Positions 39,699 to 47,166 of a stretch of DNA of 64,000 bases are shown one piece after another; positions within the stretch are counted from its first letter, which is position 1, and each line of letters begins with the position of its first letter. The translations under genes were made by a program, and so were the position numbers. Source of the DNA: Nocardioides sp. YR527 (GTDB lineage Bacteria > Actinomycetota > Actinomycetes > Propionibacteriales > Nocardioidaceae); contig NZ_FNFN01000007.1 of assembly GCF_900101045.1 (NCBI RefSeq), positions 248,001 to 312,000 of the forward strand, in the 5' to 3' direction. The notes under the pieces were generated by a model. The model did not search any database, was not told where the DNA came from, and worked only from the letters and a program-made list of their open reading frames with translations.

Positions 39699-40222
39699 CA
39701 CCCGATCTCCATCTGCTGGTAAACGGGCGTGAGCGCTTCCCAGCGCTCCCTCCAGCCCGGCGCCCCGGCCTCCGAGCTCCAACCCTCGGGGTGCACCGGA
39801 ACCTCGACCTCCAGCGACCGACCGAGATCCTCGAGATGGACTCGCCACCCAGCGGCATGGAACGGGAGATGCCGCATCGACAGCCCGCGTTCCTCGACCA
39901 CCAGCCGAGTCTTGGAGCCTTCCTCAGTCAGCCACGCCTCGATCTCCCCCTCGTCGTCCGTGTCCGGCTCCGTCGTCAACAGCAGGTGACAGGGCGCGTC
40001 ACACACCTCGATGCGCGCCGGACCGGTCCAGCTGCTCGTGAAGGCGACCTGGATCGTTCCGCCCGGCCGCAGGTCGCCGTCAACCCGGGCGATCCAGCGG
40101 GCCAGCCGCTCGGGCGTCGTACACGCCTGCCAGAGGTCGCGGATGTCGGTGTCGTAGAGGTCCTCGACCCGGACCGCTCCAGCAGTCTCGTCGAGCATCC
40201 GCATCGTCGCGATCGTGGTCAT
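39698..40222 (-). CDS. SRPBCC (AHSA1-like) domain protein
   Basis: 174 aa. VEDLYDTDIRDLWQACTTPE, LARWIARVDGDLRPGGTIQV and HLPFHAAGWRVHLEDLGRSL are typical START-fold blocks. The gene overlaps the ArsR gene by four bases. It differs clearly in sequence from the SRPBCC protein at 25760 although the gene pairing is the same, so this window holds two independent ArsR/SRPBCC modules with opposite gene order. Confidence 0.83.
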   Translation of the reverse strand: MTTIATMRMLDETAGAVRVEDLYDTDIRDLWQACTTPERLARWIARVDGDLRPGGTIQVAFTSSWTGPARIEVCDAPCHLLLTTEPDTDDEGEIEAWLTEEGSKTRLVVEERGLSMRHLPFHAAGWRVHLEDLGRSLEVEVPVHPEGWSSEAGAPGWRERWEALTPVYQQMEIG

Positions 40223-40536
40223 CGCCGTGCCTTCTTTCCTCGTGCGATCTCGGTATGCAGGGCGCCGAGCCGGTTCTCCCAGAGCTGGCGGTAGTCAGCA
40301 AGCCACTCGTCGACCTCGACGAGCGCCTCCGGCCGAAGTGTGTAGATCCGGCGCTGCGCGTCCTGGCGAACCTCTACCAGGCCGGCCTCACGCAGCACGC
40401 GTAGATGCCGGGACACGCCCGGGCGGGCAATCGGGAGAGCCTCTGCCAGCTCTCCCGCGGTCGCCGGGCGGTCGCGGAGGATCTCCAGAACAGTGCGTCG
40501 ACTCTCGTCCGCCAACGCGTGCAGGACAGCGTTCAT
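40219..40536 (-). CDS. ArsR-family winged-helix regulator
   Basis: 105 aa. LHALADESRRTVLEILRDRP, the recognition helix region IARPGVSRHLRVLREAGLVE and QRRIYTLRPEAL define an ArsR wHTH; no metal-binding cysteines are present. The promoter placed at 40543-40571 would start transcription at or next to the ATG, giving a leaderless message. Leads the unit with the SRPBCC and VOC genes. Confidence 0.86.
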   Translation of the reverse strand: MNAVLHALADESRRTVLEILRDRPATAGELAEALPIARPGVSRHLRVLREAGLVEVRQDAQRRIYTLRPEALVEVDEWLADYRQLWENRLGALHTEIARGKKARR

Positions 40537-40542
40537 GCGACT

Positions 40543-40571
40543 AATGTAACCACTCTGCTACGTAACCACAA
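40543..40571 (-). promoter_or_regulatory. Promoter of the ArsR-SRPBCC-VOC operon
   Basis: On the minus strand TTGTGG (40571-40566) and TACATT (40548-40543) are spaced by 17 bp. GTGGTTAC occurs twice, once over each element, and may form the operator. The predicted start falls at about 40536, the first base of the ATG. Confidence 0.6.
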
Positions 40572-40586
40572 GGGTACATTCAATCG

Positions 40587-41339
40587 TCAGGCGACCTCCT
40601 CCTCGACCACGCCGAGCTCGGTCAGCAGCTGGGCCCGCAGGGAGGCGAACCGCGGATCGCCGGGGCTCCGTTTCGAGCCCAGGTCGATCCGGATGTCCGA
40701 GCCGACGACGCCGTCGACCAGCACGATCACCCGGTCGGCGAGCGCGATCGCCTCGTCGACGTCGTGGGTGACCAGCAAGATGGCGGGGTTGTGAGCGGCG
40801 TACAGCTTCTCGAGCAGCTTGTGCATCTTGATCCGGGTCAGCGCGTCCAGGGCTCCGAACGGCTCGTCGGCGAGGAGCAGCTGCGGGTCGCGGACCAGCG
40901 ACCGCGCCAGCGCCGCGCGCTGCTGCTCACCACCGGAGAGCTCGTGCGGCCAGGCCCTGTCGCGGCCCTCGAGCCCGACCTCGGAGAGCGCCTCGAGGCC
41001 TCGCTCCCGAGCATCCGACCCGGTCAGGCCCAGGGTCACGTTGTCCAGCACCCGTCGCCACGGCAGCAGCCGGGAGTCCTGGAAGACCACCGAGACGCGC
41101 TCGGGTACGTCCACGACACCCGAGCCCGCAACGGAGCGATCCAGACCGGCCAGGGCCCGCAGCAGCGTGGACTTCCCGGAGCCCGAGCGCCCGATCAGCG
41201 CCACGAACTCGCCGGCGCCGATCGTGAGGTCGAGCCCGTTGAGCACCCCGCCGGCCTCGGAGAAGCTGCGGCGCAGCCCCTCGACACGTACGGCGGGTCC
41301 TGCGGATACGGTCAGTGACTCTCCAGCGTGCGTCGCCAT
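40587..41339 (-). CDS. ABC transporter ATPase, SsuB/TauB/NrtD-like
   Basis: 250 aa. Walker A FVALIGRSGSGKSTLLRALA, Q-loop SVVFQDSRLLPWRRVLDNV, signature HELSGGEQQRAALARSLVRD, Walker B LLLADEPFGALDALTR and the H-loop LVTHDVDEAIALADR are all intact. QDSRLLPW is typical of the nitrate/sulfonate/taurine group. The start overlaps the permease gene by 28 bp. It is the last gene of a three-gene importer operon. Confidence 0.9.
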   Translation of the reverse strand: MATHAGESLTVSAGPAVRVEGLRRSFSEAGGVLNGLDLTIGAGEFVALIGRSGSGKSTLLRALAGLDRSVAGSGVVDVPERVSVVFQDSRLLPWRRVLDNVTLGLTGSDARERGLEALSEVGLEGRDRAWPHELSGGEQQRAALARSLVRDPQLLLADEPFGALDALTRIKMHKLLEKLYAAHNPAILLVTHDVDEAIALADRVIVLVDGVVGSDIRIDLGSKRSPGDPRFASLRAQLLTELGVVEEEVA

Positions 41340-42163
41340 GCCAGTGCCTTCCTCTCGGTGAAGCGGACGATGCCGTCGGCGACCAGGCCCAGCAGGGCAT
41401 AGACGACCAGGCCGACGACGATGATCTCGGTCTGGCCGTAGCTGGACGCGAGGGTGATCATGTGGCCGATGCCGCTGGTCGCGTTGACCTGCTCGACGAC
41501 CACGAGCGACAGCAGCGCGTTGAGCACCGCGAACCGCAGCCCGAGCAGGAACCCCGGCGTCGCGCCCGGCAGCACGACATGCCGGACGAACGCCCCGCGC
41601 CCCAGGCCGACGGTCTCGGCGAGCTCGGCGTAGCGGCTGTCGATGCCACGCAGCCCGTTGTGGGTGTGGATGTAGATCGGGATGAGTACGCCGAGGGCGA
41701 TCGTGATCACCTTCATCGGCTCCCCGATCCCCAGCCACAGGATCAGCAGCGGCATCAGCGCCAGGCTCGGGATCGCCCGTTTGACCTGTACCGGACCGTC
41801 GATCAACGCCTCCCCGGCCCGGCTGAGCCCGGAGACCAGCGCGAGCGCCAGCCCGACGACGACCCCGATCACCAGCCCGAGCGCGGCCCGGTAGGCCGAG
41901 GTCGCCAGGGCCTCGGGAAGCCGTCCGTCGGCGATCAGCCGCTGAGCGGTCTCGACCACCACCCACGGCTCGGACAGGGTCCGAGGGTCCAGCACTCCTG
42001 TCGCCGAGGCGAGGAACCACAGCCCCAGGAGCAGGACCGGACCGATCCACAGCGTGCCGGGGACCCGCGGCCCGGGCCCGAGGCGGCGGCGTACGACCCG
42101 CTCGTCGGTGGCCTTTCCGGGAACGACGCCGGTGATCGGCGCCTCGACTGCTGCGGTGGCCAT
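41312..42163 (-). CDS. ABC transporter permease, SsuC/TauC-like
   Basis: 283 aa with about six membrane helices. The BPD_transp_1 loop is seen as YAELAETVGLGRGAFVRHVV followed by LPGATPGFLLGLRFAV, the EAA-type contact with the ATPase. The N-terminal 35 residues are a cytoplasmic tail. ATG 42163 shares one base with the binding-protein stop. Family members import sulfonates, taurine, nitrate or similar anions. Confidence 0.9.
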   Translation of the reverse strand: MATAAVEAPITGVVPGKATDERVVRRRLGPGPRVPGTLWIGPVLLLGLWFLASATGVLDPRTLSEPWVVVETAQRLIADGRLPEALATSAYRAALGLVIGVVVGLALALVSGLSRAGEALIDGPVQVKRAIPSLALMPLLILWLGIGEPMKVITIALGVLIPIYIHTHNGLRGIDSRYAELAETVGLGRGAFVRHVVLPGATPGFLLGLRFAVLNALLSLVVVEQVNATSGIGHMITLASSYGQTEIIVVGLVVYALLGLVADGIVRFTERKALAWRRTLESH

Positions 42164-43224
42164 CACTGACCGTCCTTCAGCGCCTCGGCGATGACCTTCT
42201 CGTAGCGGCGGTCGTAGAGCTCGGTGACATCCAGCTCCGGATGGTTCTGCTCTTCCGAGAGGATGTCCGCGGTCTCCTGGTGACGCTCGATGAACTCGTC
42301 CCAGCTCTCCGGGATGACCGTCTGCCCCGACGATTCGAACACCTTCTTGCCGTCCTCGAAGGTCAGCCCCTCGTGGTCGACGTAGTAGGCCTGGATCCAC
42401 TCGTCCGGGTGCTCGTCGACCCACTTCTCGGACTTGACCCACAGCGCGAGGAAGTCCTTGAACGCAGCCGCCTTGCCGGCATCCTCGAAGGTCTCCTCCG
42501 GCCCGTAGATCAGGGTCGCGTCGTCGCGGATGCCGGTGCGGATCGAGGTGGCGCCGTCGCGGCCGTACTTGGCCAGGTAGGAGGTCAGCTGCGGCCCACC
42601 GAGCGGCGCGACGTCGACCTGGTTGGAGGCCAGTGCGTTGGAGAAGGTGTCGTCGACGCTCTGGATCTCGACGAGCTCGACGTCCTTCTGGGTGAGCCCG
42701 GCAGCCGCGAGCGTCTTGAGGACCAGCGCGCCCTGGGCCTGGCCGGGAGAGTAGGCGATCTTCTTGCCCTCGAGGTCGGCGAGCGTCTCGACCTTCGACT
42801 TCGGCGCGATGCCGAGCTCGTAGATCGGGTTCTCGAGCGGGTCCGGGTTCTCGGTGACCGCGACGATCTTGACCGGGGTGTCGGTCCAGGTCGCGAACAG
42901 CGGCGGGATGTCGGCGACGTAGCTCGCGTCCAGCGCGTCGGCGCGGAACGCCTCGATGCTCTTCGGACCACCGGAGATGTTGGCCCACTCGATCTCGTAG
43001 CCCTCGACCTCGTCGATCAGGCCGGACGCCTTGAGCGCCACCTCGATCGGCGGCAGGCCGAGGCGCAGGACGGTCCCCTCCGGGACCTGTTCGGGGAGCG
43101 CCGCGTCGGCGGCGAGCCTGGAGGCACTGGACGCATCGGCGCCGCCGCAGGCCGTCAGCCCCAGGAGCAGGGTCGAGAGAACGGCGGCGATGGCGGTCAG
43201 GCGCGGTGGGGTGGGGCGGATCAT
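42163..43224 (-). CDS. ABC transporter substrate-binding lipoprotein, SsuA/NrtA-like
   Basis: 353 aa. A lipoprotein signal peptide ends in the lipobox LLGLTAC (Cys at about 26). The SBP_bac_9/NMT1-like fold shows VLRLGLPPIEVALKASGLID, AFRADALDASYVADIPPLFA, KIAYSPGQAQGALVLKTLAA and SNALASNQVDVAPLGGPQL. Sulfonate or a related anion is the family expectation; with no desulfonating enzyme beside it the ligand stays open. GAGGAG lies just before the ATG and partly inside a leader hairpin (43232-43257). Confidence 0.88.
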   Translation of the reverse strand: MIRPTPPRLTAIAAVLSTLLLGLTACGGADASSASRLAADAALPEQVPEGTVLRLGLPPIEVALKASGLIDEVEGYEIEWANISGGPKSIEAFRADALDASYVADIPPLFATWTDTPVKIVAVTENPDPLENPIYELGIAPKSKVETLADLEGKKIAYSPGQAQGALVLKTLAAAGLTQKDVELVEIQSVDDTFSNALASNQVDVAPLGGPQLTSYLAKYGRDGATSIRTGIRDDATLIYGPEETFEDAGKAAAFKDFLALWVKSEKWVDEHPDEWIQAYYVDHEGLTFEDGKKVFESSGQTVIPESWDEFIERHQETADILSEEQNHPELDVTELYDRRYEKVIAEALKDGQ

Positions 43225-43231
43225 GGCTCTC

Positions 43232-43257
43232 CTCTGGTTGGTCCGTCCAAACCAGAG
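43232..43257 (-). promoter_or_regulatory. Leader inverted repeat before the SsuA-like gene
   Basis: Arms CTCTGGTT and AACCAGAG, separated by ten bases. On the minus strand the second arm ends in CCAGAG directly joined to GAGAGCC, so the hairpin touches the ribosome-binding site. Operator or RNA control element. Confidence 0.45.
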
Positions 43258-43336
43258 TAAGTCAGTAGAGATTAGCTATAAAAGCACGGCTCGGATCCTG
43301 AGACATGCCTGCCGGAGAACGAGACGCGGCCAGGGA

Positions 43337-44776
43337 TCAGAGGTAGACGGACTTCAGCTCCGTGTACTGAGCCAGACCCTCCGGCCCGAACTCCCGCCCG
43401 ATCCCGGAGGCCTTGAATCCACCGAAGGGTGCCGCGAAGTCCATCGTGTAGGTGTTCACTCCGTACGTCCCGGCCCGCACCCGGCGGGCGACATCGAGCC
43501 CAGCCTCCTGATCGGCGGTCCACACCGTCCCCGCCAGCCCGTAGTCGGAGTCGTTGGCGATGCGTACGGCCTCCTCGACCGAGCCGTAGGGGATCACCGA
43601 GAGGACCGGGCCGAAGATCTCCTCCTGGGCGATCCGCATCCGGTTGTCGACGCCGGCGAAGACGGTCGGGCGTACGTACCAACCCGTGTCGAGACCGGCC
43701 GGACGACCGGTGCCGCCGGCGAGCAGGCGGGCACCCTCCTCCTGGCCGAGGGCGATGTACTTCTCGACCCGCTCCTGCTGGCGACGGGCCACCATCGGCC
43801 CGATCTCGCTCGCCGGGTCGGACGGGTCGCCGACCTTCATCGACGCGACAGTCTCCGCCAGCGCGCCGGCGATCTCGTCATGGCGCTCGAGCGGGACGAG
43901 CACCCGGGTCTGGGCGACGCAGGCCTGACCGGAGTTCATCAGCGCGGTGAACTTGAGCCCTTCCAGCGTGGCCGCCAGGTCCGCGTCCTCGAGGACGATC
44001 GCGGCCGACTTGCCGCCGAGCTCGAGCGAGACCCGCTTGAGCCGCTCGCCGCACAGCGCGCCGATCCGCCGGCCGGCCGCGGTGGACCCGGTGAACGCCA
44101 CCTTGTCGACGCCGGGATGCGTGACCAGGTGCTCGCCCACCTCGCGCCCCGCGGCGACGATGCTGACGACGCCCTCGGGCACCCCGGCCTCGATCAGCAT
44201 CTCGGCGAGGAGGTTGGTGTCGAGCGGGGTCTCCGGAGCGGGCTTGATCACGATCGTGCAGCCGGCCAGCAGCGCCGGGATGAGCTTGGACAGCACGGTG
44301 AACTGAGGGACGTTCCACGGCGCGATCGCGGCGACGACGCCGACCGGCTCGTGACGTACGACGACGTCCGAGCCGAACGAGCCCGGCCGCCGGGACTCCC
44401 AGGGGAACTCTCGCGCGATGGCGAGGAAAGCCTCGATCTGCATCCACGGCGCAGGCGCCTGGGCGAGGTTGCTGAACGAGATCGTCGAGCCCATCTCGGC
44501 CGTGATCACCTCGGCCATCTCGCCGAGCCTTCCGGCATAGAGGCCTGAGAGCGCCTGGACGATCTCGATCCGTTCCTCCGGCGACATCCGAGGCCACGGG
44601 CCCTCCTCGAACGCCGTGCGCGCCGCGGCGACGGCGGCGTCGATGTCCTCCACCGAGGCTTCCGGGACCCGCGCCACCACCTCCTCGCTGTGCGGCGAGA
44701 TCACCTCGATCGTCGCGTCGGTCGCGGGCTTGGTCCAGGTCCCGCCGATGAAGAGTGCGTCGTGGTCGTAGCTCAT
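43337..44776 (-). CDS. NAD(P)+-dependent aldehyde dehydrogenase
   Basis: 479 aa. The ALDH fold has VVAAIAPWNVPQFTVLSKLI, the cofactor loop VAFTGSTAAGRRIGALCGER, the general base Glu in VSLELGGKSAAIVLED and the catalytic Cys in MNSGQACVAQTRVLVP. EEIFGPVLSVIPY and APFGGFKASGIGREFGPEG complete the family motifs. It oxidises an aldehyde to the acid; substrate not predicted, but the operon partners (lipocalin-like protein and APH-like kinase) point to lipid or steroid side-chain metabolism. AAGGAGAACG precedes the ATG. Confidence 0.9.
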   Translation of the reverse strand: MSYDHDALFIGGTWTKPATDATIEVISPHSEEVVARVPEASVEDIDAAVAAARTAFEEGPWPRMSPEERIEIVQALSGLYAGRLGEMAEVITAEMGSTISFSNLAQAPAPWMQIEAFLAIAREFPWESRRPGSFGSDVVVRHEPVGVVAAIAPWNVPQFTVLSKLIPALLAGCTIVIKPAPETPLDTNLLAEMLIEAGVPEGVVSIVAAGREVGEHLVTHPGVDKVAFTGSTAAGRRIGALCGERLKRVSLELGGKSAAIVLEDADLAATLEGLKFTALMNSGQACVAQTRVLVPLERHDEIAGALAETVASMKVGDPSDPASEIGPMVARRQQERVEKYIALGQEEGARLLAGGTGRPAGLDTGWYVRPTVFAGVDNRMRIAQEEIFGPVLSVIPYGSVEEAVRIANDSDYGLAGTVWTADQEAGLDVARRVRAGTYGVNTYTMDFAAPFGGFKASGIGREFGPEGLAQYTELKSVYL

Positions 44777-44799
44777 CGTTCTCCTTAGGTCCGGTCGAG

Positions 44800-45948
44800 T
44801 CAGATCCGGTCGAGCCAGTCGGCGAAGCCGGAGGGGTCGTGACGGCCGAGGACTCCGTGCTCGAAGAGCCCCCAGCCCTCGACCCCATCAGCGCCGGGAC
44901 CGTGCGCGACCGCGCGCCCGACATGGTCGATCACCCCGAACGGGACCCTGCCGGTGACCTCCGCCGAGGTCATGTCGTAGGTCAGCCGCTCGGTGAACCC
45001 AGCGCCCTTCCAGACCCCGTGCGCCCAGTCGGAGTCGCCGCCGTAGCCGCCGCCGACATGGATCGGCGCACCCAGCAGCGAGGAGACCTCGAGCACGAGC
45101 TGCTTCCCGTCCGGGGTCGTGCACGTGATCGTCGCGCCCTCGGGGAGCCGTGTCCCGTCCCGGTAGTGGATCCGTACGTGCGGCCAGCCGAGCTGCTCGA
45201 CCCGGCCATCGGCGAAGACCCGGGTGCAGTCGTTGAGGACCCGATGCCCGTCGGGGGTCTCCTGGATGATCAGGACGACGGCGAAGTCGTCGAACCGCAG
45301 CGGGACGTAGAGCCACCACATCCCCTCGAACTCCGGGTCGGCGGGCTTGCCCGGCGGCAGTCCCTCGCCGGAGGGGCGGATCCCCCAGGACCGGTCCCGG
45401 GTGCCGACCCAGCGATCGTGGTCGACGGCGATCCTCTCGCCGTCGACCTCGATCACCCCCTCCCAGGTCCCGACCTGCGCGAACCGCTGCGCGTCGAGCA
45501 CGGTGGCAGCCCCCTGACGCATCAGGTGCGGCTGCTCCTGGACCACCTCGAACGACCCCTCCCACCGCAGGTCCAGGGCGATCCCGTGCGTCTCCTCCAT
45601 CACCAGCCGGAGCTTCCGCAGCGGCTCGGTGACCTCGATCCGGTACGCACCCACCTCCTGCCCCATCCGGTCACCGCCCCGCGGGTCGGCGCCGTCGCCC
45701 AGGTGCACGGCGGTCTGCTCGTCTCCACGGCGGAGCAGGACGTACGCGTCCTTGGTGCCGAGGTTGGGATAGAACCCCATCCCGGTGATGAGGAAGAAGT
45801 CGCCGGTGCGGTCGTGGGCGTTGAGGTAGCAGCGGTCGTAGAAGTTGCGGTCGCTGCTCCCCGCCCAGGCCACCGGCCGCGGGAGCTGGTGGATGGGATA
45901 CTCGTCGAGCGGGCCGACCCCGACATACTCGCCATGAGCCCCGCTCAT
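44800..45948 (-). CDS. AttH/CrtC-like lipocalin-fold hypothetical (DUF7064/7065 type)
   Basis: 382 aa, no signal peptide. DRNFYDRCYLNAHDRTGDFF, LITGMGFYPNLGTKDAYVLL and DHDRWVGTRDRSWGIRP match a family of actinobacterial proteins with a two-lobed beta-barrel fold related to hydroxyneurosporene synthase/AttH. They are often next to APH-like kinases and acyl-CoA or steroid catabolic genes. Reaction unknown. Four-base overlap with the kinase gene upstream and 23 bp before the aldehyde dehydrogenase. Confidence 0.65.
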   Translation of the reverse strand: MSGAHGEYVGVGPLDEYPIHQLPRPVAWAGSSDRNFYDRCYLNAHDRTGDFFLITGMGFYPNLGTKDAYVLLRRGDEQTAVHLGDGADPRGGDRMGQEVGAYRIEVTEPLRKLRLVMEETHGIALDLRWEGSFEVVQEQPHLMRQGAATVLDAQRFAQVGTWEGVIEVDGERIAVDHDRWVGTRDRSWGIRPSGEGLPPGKPADPEFEGMWWLYVPLRFDDFAVVLIIQETPDGHRVLNDCTRVFADGRVEQLGWPHVRIHYRDGTRLPEGATITCTTPDGKQLVLEVSSLLGAPIHVGGGYGGDSDWAHGVWKGAGFTERLTYDMTSAEVTGRVPFGVIDHVGRAVAHGPGADGVEGWGLFEHGVLGRHDPSGFADWLDRI

Positions 45949-47093
45949 GCGCCGACCTCGGCCAGCATCGCCTCGAACATCGCCCGGTGGTAGAGCGTCG
46001 ACTCCGGATCCTCGGGCGCCTCGATCTCACCGAAGTGGATCTGCCGCGCCGCGATCCGCAGATAGATGATCCCCCACATGACGGCCGCATGGACCTCGTG
46101 CCAGGTCAGGTCGCCGAGCTCGACACCGGTCGCCGCCACATAGGCCTCCTTGACCTCGGAGGCAGTCAGGAAGTCCGGCATCCCCGGCAGCTCCAGCATG
46201 GCGGCCAGGTCCTCGAAGATGCGGTGGGCGAAGATCATCCAGGTCACGTCCATCTCACGGGGCCCGAGACTGACCATCTCCCAGTCGAGGACGGCCACCG
46301 GCGCGAAGTCGCGGTAGATGATGTTGCCGATCCGGGCGTCGCCCCAGCACAGGACGGGCTCGCCGACGTCGTGAGGGAGGTTGGCCTCGAGCCAGGCCAG
46401 ACCGCGCTCGACCAGGGGCGAGCGGCCGCCCCATTCCTCGGCGGTGGAGGCGAAGGCGTACCAGGCCCGGGTCTTGGCCAGGTTGCGGGCGATCAGCGTC
46501 TCTCCGGAGTGGCCGGCCGCGGCCGGATCGAGGAAGCCGAACCGCGACGCGGCGTCCGGGATCGAGTGGAGCCCGGCGAGCACCTCGACCGAGCGCTGCT
46601 GGAGCGCAGCCCGCTCCGAGGACGAGGCCTCGAAGAGCCAGCTGTCGCCGAAGTTGTAGGGCATCACGTCGGGCGGGACGACCCCCTCGACCCGCTTCAT
46701 CAGGAAGAACGGGGTCCCGAGGATCGAGCCGCTCATCTCGGCGAGGCCGACCTCCGGCACCGGCACGGGCGACAGCGACCCGGCCAGGCGCATCGCGTCG
46801 TACTGCGCCTGCAGGTCATAGGTCGCGAAGACCGGGATGTCCTCGGGGCGGGGCGCCACCCGGAGGACGTACGCCGTCGCCCGCCTGTCTCCGGCAATGG
46901 TCGAGGCGACATCGAGCAGGACGGTCTCGCTGGAGAGCCCGTTGGCGTCGATGCCACCGAGGATCGTGACCTCGGGGTCGGCGCCGGGCGGGAGCGCGGT
47001 GGTCAGCCACTGCTCCAGCCTGGCGCCGATCGCCGCGGGGTCGCGGCCCGACTTCTGGAAGGTCATCTCGGGCGGCGGGGGCGCCTGGGTCAC
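45945..47093 (-). CDS. APH-like phosphotransferase (ACAD10/11-type kinase domain)
   Basis: 382 aa from GTG 47093. The catalytic loop is LCWGDARIGNIIYRDFAPVA followed by LDWEMVSLG, with Asp, Asn and the metal-binding Asp of the family; the usual HGD is WGD here, as in the acyl-CoA-dehydrogenase-associated branch. FFLMKRVEGVVPPDVMPY supplies the lipid- or acyl-type feature of this branch. It may phosphorylate a hydroxyacyl-CoA or sterol-derived alcohol; that is inference. First gene of a three-gene operon with a KstR-like operator 48 bp upstream. Confidence 0.8.
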   Translation of the reverse strand: MTQAPPPPEMTFQKSGRDPAAIGARLEQWLTTALPPGADPEVTILGGIDANGLSSETVLLDVASTIAGDRRATAYVLRVAPRPEDIPVFATYDLQAQYDAMRLAGSLSPVPVPEVGLAEMSGSILGTPFFLMKRVEGVVPPDVMPYNFGDSWLFEASSSERAALQQRSVEVLAGLHSIPDAASRFGFLDPAAAGHSGETLIARNLAKTRAWYAFASTAEEWGGRSPLVERGLAWLEANLPHDVGEPVLCWGDARIGNIIYRDFAPVAVLDWEMVSLGPREMDVTWMIFAHRIFEDLAAMLELPGMPDFLTASEVKEAYVAATGVELGDLTWHEVHAAVMWGIIYLRIAARQIHFGEIEAPEDPESTLYHRAMFEAMLAEVGA

Positions 47094-47105
47094 GTGCTCC
47101 TCCTA

Positions 47106-47133
47106 GAGGCGTGTGAGTCAGATCACACGCCTC
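47106..47133. promoter_or_regulatory. 11-bp inverted repeat containing a CRP/GlxR-type site
   Basis: GAGGCGTGTGA-GTCAGA-TCACACGCCTC. The core TGTGA-N6-TCACA at 47112-47127 is an exact match to the CRP/GlxR consensus. It lies just before the APH-like gene and after the hoxX stop, so it could also serve as the hoxX terminator stem. Confidence 0.55.
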
Positions 47134-47140
47134 AGGTTGG

Positions 47141-47154
47141 TGGAACACGTTCTA
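47141..47154. promoter_or_regulatory. KstR-like TetR operator
   Basis: TGGAACACGTTCTA fits the KstR pattern TNNAACNNGTTNNA known from steroid regulons of actinobacteria. On the minus strand a consensus -35 TTGACA (47163-47158) stands directly upstream, and the operator occupies the -35/-10 spacer; CAACCT 18 bases on is a weak -10. Confidence 0.6.
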
Positions 47155-47166
47155 GTTTGTCAACAG

